A DNA stretch of 34,134 nt from positions 3,458 to 37,591 of the forward strand of contig NVWB01000038.1 of the NCBI GenBank assembly GCA_002733575.1, written 5' to 3'. A program made the position numbers and the translations under genes. Below, in pieces: positions 17,951 through 26,022 of this stretch. The notes under the pieces were generated by a model, which saw only the letters and a list, made by a program, of their open reading frames with translations, was not told where the DNA came from and made no database searches. Each line of letters begins with the position of its first letter. Position 1 is the first letter of the stretch. The DNA comes from Blastopirellula sp. GTDB taxonomy: Bacteria; Planctomycetota; Planctomycetia; Pirellulales; Pirellulaceae.

Positions 17951-18400
17951 GTGCGTTTAGAATTAAACTGTCCGAACTGCTCTTGGCATATTGTGTGTGA
18001 CAAGAATGAGATGCTCCGCTGGTTACATTCCATCGGTATGTTGCGCCGCGAAGAAAAACCGAGCGAGTCTATCGTCATCGAACTCTTTCGCAAAAGTGCA
18101 GGCAAGTTTAGCTGTCGCGATTGTGAAAGCACCGGCTTACGAACTGATATCCCTCGTGAAGACGAGGAAGATTGGGGCCAAGCACGTGTTTGTTCGGTTT
18201 GCCGAAAAATAATTCTGGCTGAACGCTTAGAGATATTCCCTGATTCAACCACATGCGCCGCGTGTAAAGATCAAGAAGAAAACCCTGCGGACCACATGAT
18301 TCCTGAATTCTGCCCGAAGTGCGGTGATATTATGACCATGAAAACCACCGGCGGCTCCGGCACAACCCAATACCGGTTGAAATGCCCTTCCTGTCGATAA
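17951..18400 (+). CDS. multi-zinc-ribbon protein with DksA/TraR-like finger
   Basis: A 149-residue cytoplasmic protein made of three cysteine-rich zinc sites. C7/C10 probably pair with C55/C58. C81/C84 and C102/C105 form a DksA/TraR-type C4 finger (C-x2-C-x17-C-x2-C with RLEIFP between). C121/C124 and C145/C148 form a topoisomerase-like zinc ribbon. The acidic coiled-coil tip of true DksA is missing, so an effect on RNA polymerase is not supported. It may be an adaptor or nucleic-acid-binding partner of the ATPase encoded before it. It starts with GTG 2 nt after the ATPase stop and ends 1 nt before the next ATG, implying translational coupling. Confidence 0.8.
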   Translation: MRLELNCPNCSWHIVCDKNEMLRWLHSIGMLRREEKPSESIVIELFRKSAGKFSCRDCESTGLRTDIPREDEEDWGQARVCSVCRKIILAERLEIFPDSTTCAACKDQEENPADHMIPEFCPKCGDIMTMKTTGGSGTTQYRLKCPSCR

Positions 18401-18401
18401 G

Positions 18402-19079
18402 ATGAATAATTTAATGCTTAAACGAATTGAAAATAGAATCTTCCTTCATTGTTTCATCTATTGTTTGACTTTTCAGTTGATTGGTTGTGCCGAGCCAGAG
18501 CTTGAAGAAGTGGTGGTAGAAGAAGAAGCGGTGGTTGAGATACTAGAGCCTAGTTTTGAAACACAACTGGCAGCGGTTCAAGCTGGCGACTCCGATGAAA
18601 TCAAAATTCTGCAAACAGCATTAACTTATGAGCAGTTAATGCAAATCAAAGAATTGACTGAATTGCGGCACTTACGATTAGATCGTACTCTGATCGATCT
18701 AGAAGTTGCCAGCCAATTGAAGACGCTGGCATCTCTTGAGATCATTAATCTCCCTGCTTCGAACTGTACCGATGAAGCAATTGCTGAATTGGTTCAGTTG
18801 CCAAAATTAACCCTGCTGCGGATTGGAAGCCAGCGTCTTACCGATGCCAGTATACGCACGATCTCTGCCTGTGATTCGATTTTGTATTTGCATGTTATCA
18901 ACGCCCCGATCACAGATGCCTGCATTGATGACCTAAGTAAAATGACGCAACTAGAGTCCTTTTATCTAGACCATACCCAAGTAACTGATCAAGGGATGGC
19001 CAAGCTGCTCAAGGCCTTGCCTGAGTTGCATGTGCACATTAATGATACGCACTTGCCTGGGCAAGAACATAAACATTAG
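18402..19079 (+). CDS. leucine-rich-repeat lipoprotein
   Basis: A 225-residue predicted lipoprotein. A hydrophobic segment ends in the lipobox LIGC, with C29 as the lipidated residue. A Glu/Val-rich linker (32-50) follows, then irregular leucine-rich repeats to about residue 215 with repeating L-x-x-L-x-x-L and T-D-x-x-I/M elements, as in TDEAIAEL, TDASIRTI, TDACIDDL and TDQGMAKL. This resembles the LRR ectodomains common in planctomycetes. It probably sits on the periplasmic face and binds a protein ligand. It is the third gene of the ATPase/zinc-ribbon operon. How a periplasmic lipoprotein relates to two cytoplasmic partners is unclear. A second ATG at codon 5 is an alternative start. Confidence 0.82.
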   Translation: MNNLMLKRIENRIFLHCFIYCLTFQLIGCAEPELEEVVVEEEAVVEILEPSFETQLAAVQAGDSDEIKILQTALTYEQLMQIKELTELRHLRLDRTLIDLEVASQLKTLASLEIINLPASNCTDEAIAELVQLPKLTLLRIGSQRLTDASIRTISACDSILYLHVINAPITDACIDDLSKMTQLESFYLDHTQVTDQGMAKLLKALPELHVHINDTHLPGQEHKH

Positions 19080-19094
19080 TGAAGTGGCTTCACT
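19078..19094. terminator. hairpin over two convergent stop codons
   Basis: AGTGAAG, loop TGG, CTTCACT is a perfect 7-bp stem that contains both the TAG of the LRR gene and the stop of the opposing gene. Only 10 nt separate the two coding regions. No T tract follows. Confidence 0.4.
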
Positions 19095-19770
19095 CCTCTT
19101 CTTTTGGAGATTCGTCTTCTTGATCAGGTGAGATTACCTCTTCTTGGTCAGGTGAGGTTGTCTCTTCGTGCGAGTCTATTTCTGTTTCATTGAACTCTAT
19201 ATCGATTGTGGGTGGATCAAATTCTAGGTCGAATTCATCCTCTAGAGAAGACCGAAAAAGAAACTCTTCTTTGGTGAACTCCTCGGTGTAGTCATCCTCA
19301 GTATCAAATTGCCAATCTGCTCCATGGTAAGTCATGGTTGCAGTTCCATTTTCAGGGTCATCATTGGTTAATTTATAGCGTACCGATGTTCTCGTTTTGT
19401 CGAGTAGAGCTTGACCTACATCTGAAGCAGGAAGGCTATCATTTTCTTCGATGTAAGTTCGGATTTCTTGTCTCGCATTCTCAATGCTTCCAACTTGAAG
19501 GGTCGCGTTGACACCTGCACTAACAAATAAGTAAGTCATTACCAATCCATAACCAATTGTTCCTAGGAATATCGTACCCAGTAAACTTATGGCTGACCCT
19601 GCAATCGCAAACCCACGCGGTGCTTTCAATAGCCCAATCAATGAAACCAGCAATGCAATAGGTGATAGGAGCCCACAGGATATAAATCCAACCAGAGAGA
19701 AAATAAACCCAACAAGACCCATTGTGTTGGTTTCTTTAGGGCTGCCGGCACTGTTTTGATACTGGTTCAT
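19090..19770 (-). CDS. DUF4190-like membrane protein with acidic tail
   Basis: A 226-residue protein of unknown function. Two hydrophobic hairpins over about residues 17-85 (LVGFIFSLVGFISCGLLSP, then the glycine-rich second pair) resemble DUF4190 membrane modules. A soluble domain follows (about 95-165). The last 60 residues are strongly acidic, ending in near-tandem TSPDQEEV and ISPDQEDE. The tandem is visible in DNA as a roughly 24-nt repeat near 19120-19165. Such tails are often disordered. Its stop lies inside a hairpin shared with the convergent LRR gene; upstream it is divergent from msrB. No enzymatic motif is seen. Confidence 0.75.
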   Translation of the reverse strand: MNQYQNSAGSPKETNTMGLVGFIFSLVGFISCGLLSPIALLVSLIGLLKAPRGFAIAGSAISLLGTIFLGTIGYGLVMTYLFVSAGVNATLQVGSIENARQEIRTYIEENDSLPASDVGQALLDKTRTSVRYKLTNDDPENGTATMTYHGADWQFDTEDDYTEEFTKEEFLFRSSLEDEFDLEFDPPTIDIEFNETEIDSHEETTSPDQEEVISPDQEDESPKEEE

Positions 19771-19835
19771 GGTTATGATTGATCCTTTGATGGCCTGAGA
19801 TTGTCTTCTGCTTAGTTATAGTTATATCGCAAATC

Positions 19836-19903
19836 TACTTGCCAATAAACTAGGTGGTCTATTGCAACAGGTTACAGGGGGCAAGTATAGAAAGCTTATT
19901 GGC
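19836..19903. promoter_or_regulatory. overlapping alternative stems in the msrB upstream region
   Basis: TACTTGCC (19836-19843) can pair with GGCAAGTA (19880-19887), while GCCAATAA (19841-19848) can pair with TTATTGGC (19896-19903). The left arms share three bases, so the stems are mutually exclusive. This lies in the divergent region between two genes; a regulatory role is speculation. Confidence 0.3.
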
Positions 19904-19990
19904 TGTGTAGCACAATTGCTTATGAATTTGTTAAGATGAGAAAAACTGAATTGCTTTTTGCATTGCTTAATCAAAATCCAGGATATAAAA

Positions 19991-20395
19991 ATGCCGCCAG
20001 AATATAACCCGCTCACGCCAGAAGAATCGCATGTGATTTTAGATAAAGGAACCGAGCGAGCTTTTGTTGGTGAGTATACCGACTTAAAAGATGCAGGCAC
20101 TTTTATCTGCCGCCAATGCAATGCTGCCCTGTATAAATCAGATACAAAGTTTAACAGCGGCTGTGGCTGGCCAAGTTTTGATGATGATCTACCTGATACG
20201 GTAGAGCGTGTACCGGACGCCGATGGTAGCCGCATTGAAATTGTCTGCAACAATTGCAAAGGACACTTGGGCCATGTTTTTCATGGCGAGAAAATGACCG
20301 AGAAGGACACCCGGCATTGCGTGAATTCAATTTCCATCAAATTTGTGGCACATGGCACTGATTTACCGACCGTGATTTCCGCAACTAAAGATTAG
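19991..20395 (+). CDS. msrB: peptide-methionine (R)-S-oxide reductase
   Basis: Repairs methionine-R-sulfoxide in proteins. From ATG 19991 the 134-residue protein holds the whole MsrB domain: structural zinc cysteines C40/C43 (CRQC) and C86/C89 (CNNC), the SGCGWPSF substrate motif (57-63), GHLGHVF, and the catalytic cysteine C110 in RHCVNSISIKF. There is no signal peptide, so it is cytoplasmic, and no MsrA domain. I preferred this start over one at 19958 because AGGAT lies 8-12 nt upstream and the family begins near here. Divergent from the DUF4190-like gene; no partner gene nearby. Confidence 0.95.
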   Translation: MPPEYNPLTPEESHVILDKGTERAFVGEYTDLKDAGTFICRQCNAALYKSDTKFNSGCGWPSFDDDLPDTVERVPDADGSRIEIVCNNCKGHLGHVFHGEKMTEKDTRHCVNSISIKFVAHGTDLPTVISATKD

Positions 20396-20541
20396 CTCGC
20401 AGCAGGTGGCGTTCTCTTTCTCAGAAGTCCCCTCGGCATAGATCGTTAAAAAAGGTAAACTCGTCCACTCTCATAGTTTCACACCCGTGAAATCGAGTTG
20501 ATGATCTACGAAGAATTATTTGAAGGATATATTAAGCAAGC

Positions 20542-20979
20542 ATGGTAGAACAACCAGCGGCAGAAGTCGAAGAAACAATTCCTGAAGTGGTATTTACTGT
20601 CGAGGCAGCGAGCTTAGACGAAGATGGCTATGCAAGCATCTGGAATATCGCCTCGGCATCGATGCAAGGGGATACAGACAAAACGCGGTTTTTGGCCAGC
20701 AAACTACTCGGATTTCTTTGCAAGCAACAATGCCCGTACATTGTGGCAAGTTCAGCAGACGTGAAATATCTCGACGAATTCTACGAACGCGATAACACGC
20801 TACTCACCGATTGGACACCAGAAAGCGACAAAGTCGACGTGGTTTCACAGGCCGCCTATGTGCCATTTGATCTATTCAAAAACTTTCTGGAAAACAATAA
20901 GTTCAAGATTTCTGGAAAATACAACCCTCGACGTAGTTCACGTGAAGTGTGGTTCAACGAAACCTGGAGCGTTGGGTAG
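20542..20979 (+). CDS. conserved-looking protein of unknown function
   Basis: I do not recognise this 145-residue protein. It begins with an acidic, Pro/Glu/Val-rich segment (1-20). A compact domain with alternating helices and strands follows, containing KLLGFLCKQQCPYIVASS and YVPFDLFKNFLE. There is no signal peptide, membrane helix or cofactor motif; three cysteines lie near residues 55-60 region and none form a CxxC pair. An AAGGAT site is rather far upstream (about 18 nt), so the start is only moderately sure. Codon use matches neighbouring genes. It could be co-transcribed with nothing obvious; the next gene has its own ribosome site after 149 nt. Confidence 0.65.
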   Translation: MVEQPAAEVEETIPEVVFTVEAASLDEDGYASIWNIASASMQGDTDKTRFLASKLLGFLCKQQCPYIVASSADVKYLDEFYERDNTLLTDWTPESDKVDVVSQAAYVPFDLFKNFLENNKFKISGKYNPRRSSREVWFNETWSVG

Positions 20980-21128
20980 TGGATTGAAAAGCCTTTTATT
21001 GCCAGTTTGGGGTGATAAAGGGCCGATTCTCAAAGCATAGATGCAATCGGTTTTCGGTTCTGGTAGAATGTGGGCTCGTTTTGCCCACCTATTCACCTTC
21101 CCCTTTTTCTTGTTGAGGAACGACTCCC

Positions 21129-22169
21129 GTGAAATCAAGAACTCGCATCGTGATTGCGACTTTAGCATTGGCCGTGATTAGCACCGCTGGCTATGGCTTT
21201 TACCAAGTTGTGACAACTGGTGCCAGCATGACTGCCGCCGCCAGTAAGTTGCTTGCATCGCTCGATGAAGAACAAAAGAAAACCACACTGCTCGATTATG
21301 AATCTGAGAAACGTGTGGGCTGGCACTTCATCCCTAAAGATGAACGCAAAGGCCTGCAAATCAAATTCATGAACAAGAAACAGCGTAAACTAACCCATGA
21401 CTTGCTAAAGGTCACTCTCAGTGAAGCTGGCTACAGCAAAACCAAACGCATCATGGAAATGGAAGCGTTATTGGGTCATCTACAAGCTGGCAAAAAAGGC
21501 CCTATCCGAGATGTCGAGCGTTACTACGTGACCATTTTTGGCGAACCGGGTGCTGACAGTAAATGGGGACTCAGCTTTGAAGGCCATCACCTGTCACTCA
21601 ACTTTGTAGTCGACAACAACGAAGTCGTTTCCTCGAGCCCTCAATTCTTTGCTACCAATCCAGGAACGATTCAAGATGATTATATTCCTGAATTCAAAAA
21701 GGGCGAGCGAGTATTGGCCAAAGAAGAGTTACTGGCTTTCGAGTTAGTCAACGCATTAGATGCTGACCAATTGAAAGTGGCTTTGATCGCAGAAAAAGCT
21801 CCACGCGAAATTCGCGCTGCTGGCGAAGCACAACCACCAAGTGAAGAAGCAGCCGGTATTGCTGTTGCTGACTTGAATGAAGCACAACGTGAAATCATGA
21901 AGCAACTGGTCACCGAATACATTCGCATCGTACCAAATGATGTGGTTGCCGAACGTGGCCGTCGCTTGATCGAAGCCGATCCGAAGAAGATTCACTTCGC
22001 TTGGGCCGGTGCTACCGAAGAAGGAATCGGTCACTATTACCGAATTCAAGGACCAACCTTCCTGATCGAATTTGTCAACACGCAACCAGATCAAGCAGGC
22101 AACCCTGCCAATCATGTTCACTGTGTCTGGCGAGATATGAACGGTGACTTTGATTTGCCAATCAAATAA
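21129..22169 (+). CDS. secreted DUF3500 protein
   Basis: A 346-residue exported protein with a signal peptide or N-terminal anchor (residues 1-25; hydrophobic IVIATLALAVISTAGYGFY). The rest matches DUF3500 (PF12006) in its general pattern: an N-terminal GWHFIPKDERKGL element, YYVTIFGEPG-x-WGLSFEGHHLSLNF in the middle and the closing HYYRIQGPTFLIEFVNTQ-x-HVHCVWRDMNGDF. The middle and end together carry several histidines that could bind a metal. DUF3500 has no established function. The start is GTG with GAGGA 11 nt upstream. It ends in a strong terminator shared with the convergent transporter gene. Confidence 0.88.
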   Translation: MKSRTRIVIATLALAVISTAGYGFYQVVTTGASMTAAASKLLASLDEEQKKTTLLDYESEKRVGWHFIPKDERKGLQIKFMNKKQRKLTHDLLKVTLSEAGYSKTKRIMEMEALLGHLQAGKKGPIRDVERYYVTIFGEPGADSKWGLSFEGHHLSLNFVVDNNEVVSSSPQFFATNPGTIQDDYIPEFKKGERVLAKEELLAFELVNALDADQLKVALIAEKAPREIRAAGEAQPPSEEAAGIAVADLNEAQREIMKQLVTEYIRIVPNDVVAERGRRLIEADPKKIHFAWAGATEEGIGHYYRIQGPTFLIEFVNTQPDQAGNPANHVHCVWRDMNGDFDLPIK

Positions 22170-22193
22170 GCATTGCTAACCGAAAAATAATAA

Positions 22194-22229
22194 AAACGGC
22201 CAAGGCAAGTTAATTTGCCTTGGCCGTTT
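22194..22229. terminator. bidirectional intrinsic terminator
   Basis: AAACGGCCAAGGCAA (22194-22208) pairs perfectly with its complement at 22215-22229 around a 6-nt loop. It is followed by a pyrimidine-rich TTTCTGTTTCTTG on the plus strand and T-rich sequence on the minus strand. It lies between two convergent genes. Confidence 0.85.
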
Positions 22230-22246
22230 CTGTTTCTTGTGACCGA

Positions 22247-23851
22247 TTATTCGATCTCGTCGGCAGGTTCCGTGAGCACTTGCAACATGGCCTCGACACT
22301 TTGTGTTTCTTCGCTGACAACAAAGTTTGCGCCAGAGCTCATAAGGCGAGAGACAGAGGATTGGTATCGGCAACGCACAACTATCTTACATTCGTTGTTT
22401 AAGCGTTGGATCTGCTTGAGTATCGCTACGCTGGCTTCATCTTCTGGCACGCATATTACTACCAGAGTAGCTTGCTGAATGTTGGCACGATACAAAGTGG
22501 CCGCATCACTGGCATCTCCACTCACCGCATGGAAACCTTGTTGTTCAAACGGTTGTAAGTTCAAAGGGCTACGATCAATCATGCAAACTTCATGGCCAAT
22601 GGTTTCTAAGTAAGAAGCAATCCGCGAGCCAACAGGCCCAATGCCAATCACAATCGAATAGTTGGAAGCAACATAAAGTGAAGCTTGTGAGTCTTCTAGA
22701 TTGGTTTCGGCCGCTCCTGCACGAGCCGTACGACGCAACCCATAACGCAGCAGTAATGGCGAAAGCATGAGTGAAGCCAGCGAAACGGCAACAAACTGTT
22801 GGGCTGTTACCTCTTCAAGATTCATCAAGGCGATAAATACAAAGGCAAATTCTCCGACATGGGCTAAGCCAATTCCCGTGGCCATTGATGAGTGCCAACT
22901 TAAGCGTGTCAATTTTAAGGCCAGAGTCGCTGCAATCGCTTTGATAAATAGCAGCGCGATTAACATGCCCAGTAATTGCAAAGGTTGAGCAATGACTGTC
23001 TCTGGTTTTAATAAGAGCCCCAGACTCACAAAAAATACGACAGCAAATATCTCACGAAACGGCATCACTAGCGCATCAAACTGTGTGGTCCAGCGATTGC
23101 CGCTCAGCATCAACCCGGCTGCGAATGCGCCAACTGCTGCTGGTAACCCAAGTTTATGGGCCGCAAACGTAACCCCGCCCAAAACAACGATGGCCGCCAA
23201 TGCCACGAGTTCAGGACTACGATAACTGACCAGATGTGGAATCAACCATTTGGCGAGAACCCATCGTGTTACTACGACCGATAACACGAATGCAAATGAG
23301 TTGAAGATCAGTTGTAAATATGCGAACAAACTCGGCGAATCACCAGCGTCTAATAACGGAATCACTAACAACAATGGCACCAAGGCAATATCTTGAAACA
23401 GTAAAATTCCAATCGCATGCCGGCCATCTTTTGTGTTGGTGCGTCCCCATTCTGCCAGCGTTTTGAACACCAGCACCGTTGAACTAAACGCAACGGCAGT
23501 TCCTATCAGAATCGCGGTTCGCCAGTCTGACCCGAGTGCGAAGAGTGCCACTGATATCGGAATCACTACCAGCAGCATTTGCACACTGCCACCGACAAAG
23601 ATATGTCGACTGAGTTTTAATAATTCATCCAGCGAGAATTCAAGCCCAATCGCAAACAACAGAAAAAATACACCCGCTTCTGCCAGTTGGCCGATGTACT
23701 TGCTTTCTTGGACGACCCCCGTTGCTGTCAGCAAAATGCCGACCAGCATGTAACCAATCAGAATGGGAACGCGCAGACGTTTGCACACCAGGCCAGCGAC
23801 TAGGCCCGATGTCAGAATTATCAGCAAATCGTAAATTACATGGTCATTCAT
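22247..23851 (-). CDS. CPA2/Kef-type cation:proton antiporter with TrkA-N domain
   Basis: A 534-residue inner-membrane transporter of the monovalent cation:proton antiporter-2 family. About a dozen helices span residues 5-375, with conserved FLLFAIGLEFSLDEL (63-77), the ion-site FQDIALVP (152-159, D154) and the AVGAFAAGLML helix (239-249). A cytoplasmic TrkA-N/RCK domain follows (about 398-525) with the nucleotide motif GIGPVGSR (403-410). No TrkA-C domain is present. Family members exchange K+ or Na+ for H+ and are gated by NAD(H) or, in KefB/C, glutathione adducts; the gating ligand here is unknown. Divergent from the hydrolase–metacaspase gene. Confidence 0.93.
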   Translation of the reverse strand: MNDHVIYDLLIILTSGLVAGLVCKRLRVPILIGYMLVGILLTATGVVQESKYIGQLAEAGVFFLLFAIGLEFSLDELLKLSRHIFVGGSVQMLLVVIPISVALFALGSDWRTAILIGTAVAFSSTVLVFKTLAEWGRTNTKDGRHAIGILLFQDIALVPLLLVIPLLDAGDSPSLFAYLQLIFNSFAFVLSVVVTRWVLAKWLIPHLVSYRSPELVALAAIVVLGGVTFAAHKLGLPAAVGAFAAGLMLSGNRWTTQFDALVMPFREIFAVVFFVSLGLLLKPETVIAQPLQLLGMLIALLFIKAIAATLALKLTRLSWHSSMATGIGLAHVGEFAFVFIALMNLEEVTAQQFVAVSLASLMLSPLLLRYGLRRTARAGAAETNLEDSQASLYVASNYSIVIGIGPVGSRIASYLETIGHEVCMIDRSPLNLQPFEQQGFHAVSGDASDAATLYRANIQQATLVVICVPEDEASVAILKQIQRLNNECKIVVRCRYQSSVSRLMSSGANFVVSEETQSVEAMLQVLTEPADEIE

Positions 23852-23952
23852 GGTGCTTGTACATTGCTTGGTGTGTCATTTCTCTATTGTAGCCGAAGGG
23901 CTTCGTTTTTCTCTAAAAAACTTTCTTGCTTCCAAGGAAAATGATTTTCTAG

Positions 23953-23974
23953 TTGACATAATGTTTATACATTA
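23953..23974 (+). promoter_or_regulatory. TTGACA and operator-like palindrome upstream of the metacaspase gene
   Basis: A consensus -35 hexamer TTGACA (23953-23958) is followed directly by TAATGT-TTAT-ACATTA (23959-23974), a perfect 6-bp inverted repeat. I do not see a good -10 at the right spacing, so promoter function is uncertain, but a repressor site is plausible. Confidence 0.35.
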
Positions 23975-24023
23975 GGGTCATTCTGATAACAGCGGTTCTT
24001 TAAAAGTAAAGGTATCAACAGCG

Positions 24024-25796
24024 ATGAATGGAAAAATGAAAATTCTAGGGATTCATGGTCTCGGCGATCATCGAACGCTTCCTTGGAAAAAAGAATGGAG
24101 TGATGCCGTAAAGAAGAGCTTTCCGAATCAAGAAAACGTAGAGCTTGAGTTCGAGTTTTTAAGTTATGACGATATCTTTGATGAAATTGATCTTTCAGCT
24201 TGGCAAATAACAAAAGCAGTTGCCAAACTATTGGGCAGCGGCATCGGCTCATTATTTGGGCGTCGCAGTCGAGTATTCGGTGACCGTCTCAAGAAACAAC
24301 TACGATGGAAAGCCGGTTATGTGGTCGCCTGGGTTGAAAACGAAGAATTTCAAAGGCGAACTCGAAAGTGTGTGCTCGATGCAATCAAGAAATATCAGCC
24401 CGATGTGGTTTTGGCCCATAGCCTGGGTTCTCTCGTAAGTTACAACGCTTTATCGCACGCTGATGCAACGAAAAGGAAGTTGCCAGAACTACTAAGAGAC
24501 ATCACGTATGTCAGCTTGGGTTCACAGATTGGTAACCCGTTTGTGGTGAAGAATCTCACTCCAGGCAGAATTACCCCGCTGGATGTAAGTCGGTGGTATC
24601 ACTTGTATAACGAAGAGGATGGGGTGCTGACTTCTCCAATTCGTTTGCTTGATGCCGAAAATTATGAGCAAGTCGAAACGTACTTTAATCTTGATGACTG
24701 GTTTGATCACGCACCTACTTCTTATTTAAGTCACCCGGCAACCGTTGATCGCGTGTGGCGACCACTCTCGAAAATTCATGAAGCTAGGGACTCTGAAACG
24801 GATGATGCCGTTGTCCAAATGGCAAAAAAAGTCGAGCAACGAAAACCAAGAAAACGGGCCGTGTTGATTGGAATTAATGATTACCCAAGGGAATCTGATC
24901 GCTTGCAAGGTTGCGTGAACGATGTCTTCTTGATGAGTTCGGTATTGCAAGAATGTGAGTTTGCACCTGATCAAATTCGCATCTGCCTGAATGACCGGGC
25001 AACTGCCGCTGGGATTACCGAACGACTCAGGTGGCTACTGGATGACCCAATGCCTGGCGATGAGTTAGTGTTTTACTATAGCGGCCATGGAGCTCAGCTT
25101 AGCAGTTACGGCATTGGGGATACAATTGATCACATGGACGAGACCTTGGTCCCTTATGATTTCGATTGGACACCAGAAACGTGTGTGACCGACGACCAGA
25201 TATTTGGACTCTATAGCCAACTTCCGTACGACACGCAATTGGCAATGATCTTTGATTGTTGTCACTCTGGCGGCATTCATCGTGCTGGCAGTTTAACTGC
25301 CCGCGGGATTGATCCGCCCGATGATATCCGCCACCGTTCGATGCAATGGGATAAAAAGCACAAAATGTGGGTAGAACGCAAGATGACTATGATCAATAAA
25401 GACTTTTCATCTGAGTCATCAGTCATGGATCAATTCTGCGGAAAAAATCGGGGCACTTATCGAATCGGCAGGGCCATGGAACTAAGGCAAACGAGTGATA
25501 AGGCTTACAAAAAACTAGCAAAACAAAGTGACAAACCCATCGGCCCTTATTTGCCGATGGTGATTGAAGCCTGCCAAGAAAACGAATACGCCTACGAATA
25601 TCGTCACGGTGTGACAAGCTATGGTGCCTTTACTTATTCACTGGCCAATATCTTGCGAGAGAAAAAATCGATTTCCTTCAAGCAACTTATCTCAAAGGCA
25701 AAAACCCGTTTGAAAAAGTTGAATTATGATCAAAAACCACAGATATTAGGCCCCAAGAATTTGATAGACGCCAAAGTGCCATGGGTGGTGAAGTGA
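24024..25796 (+). CDS. alpha/beta-hydrolase–metacaspase (peptidase C14) fusion
   Basis: A 590-residue cytoplasmic protein joining two hydrolases. The N-terminal part (residues 5-250) is a lipase/PGAP1-like alpha/beta-hydrolase: oxyanion loop HGLGD (11-15), nucleophile elbow AHSLGS with S133, probable acid D199 (NEEDGV) and H237 (YLSHPATV). The C-terminal part (275-585) is a caspase-like C14 domain: RAVLIGINDYP, catalytic H355 in YYSGHGAQ and C413 in FDCCHSGG, followed by a p10-like end (GVTSYGAFTYSLANIL). Both catalytic sets look intact. Metacaspases cut after Arg/Lys and may need Ca2+. It could be a stress or defence effector, but no defence genes adjoin it. ATG 24024 has AAAGG upstream; ATG 24036 is possible. 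Confidence 0.92.
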   Translation: MNGKMKILGIHGLGDHRTLPWKKEWSDAVKKSFPNQENVELEFEFLSYDDIFDEIDLSAWQITKAVAKLLGSGIGSLFGRRSRVFGDRLKKQLRWKAGYVVAWVENEEFQRRTRKCVLDAIKKYQPDVVLAHSLGSLVSYNALSHADATKRKLPELLRDITYVSLGSQIGNPFVVKNLTPGRITPLDVSRWYHLYNEEDGVLTSPIRLLDAENYEQVETYFNLDDWFDHAPTSYLSHPATVDRVWRPLSKIHEARDSETDDAVVQMAKKVEQRKPRKRAVLIGINDYPRESDRLQGCVNDVFLMSSVLQECEFAPDQIRICLNDRATAAGITERLRWLLDDPMPGDELVFYYSGHGAQLSSYGIGDTIDHMDETLVPYDFDWTPETCVTDDQIFGLYSQLPYDTQLAMIFDCCHSGGIHRAGSLTARGIDPPDDIRHRSMQWDKKHKMWVERKMTMINKDFSSESSVMDQFCGKNRGTYRIGRAMELRQTSDKAYKKLAKQSDKPIGPYLPMVIEACQENEYAYEYRHGVTSYGAFTYSLANILREKKSISFKQLISKAKTRLKKLNYDQKPQILGPKNLIDAKVPWVVK

Positions 25797-25804
25797 GAAT
25801 TATT

Positions 25805-25832
25805 TATGCACAGCAGTCAACCGACTGTTGAA
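25805..25832. repeat. REP-like hairpin after the metacaspase gene
   Basis: CAGTC-AACC-GACTG, flanked by partly complementary sequence, lies just after the stop. It resembles the AGTCGGCTG-type hairpin at 531-555. No T tract is present. Confidence 0.35.
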
Positions 25833-25839
25833 GTGTAAA

Positions 25840-25886
25840 AAGATGTAACCACGAAGGCTCAAAGACACAAAGAAGAAAGAATGTAA
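25840..25886 (+). repeat. family A repeat fragment
   Basis: AAGATGTAACCACGAAGGC followed by an ACACAAAGAAGAAAG stretch matches 237-268 and 577-612. Confidence 0.5.
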
Positions 25887-25933
25887 TTTGAAATAGAACG
25901 AAAACCATTAGCAAATCATTGCTTTTTGGGTGC

Positions 25934-25952
25934 CACTGGAATCTTGCCAGTG
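25934..25952. repeat. REP-like hairpin
   Basis: CACTGG, a 7-nt loop, CCAGTG, in a TGCCACTGG...GCCAGTG context. Short hairpins of this form recur between genes of some planctomycetes from memory; that cannot be checked here. The rest of 25797-26356 holds only the family A and B repeats and the gene fragment at 26023-26166. Confidence 0.4.
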
Positions 25953-26022
25953 TGTGCTGCGATTGGATCGAATCTCATGTGGAATTTCAACACAAGTTGA
26001 GATTTATGAAATCCTGTCGTAT

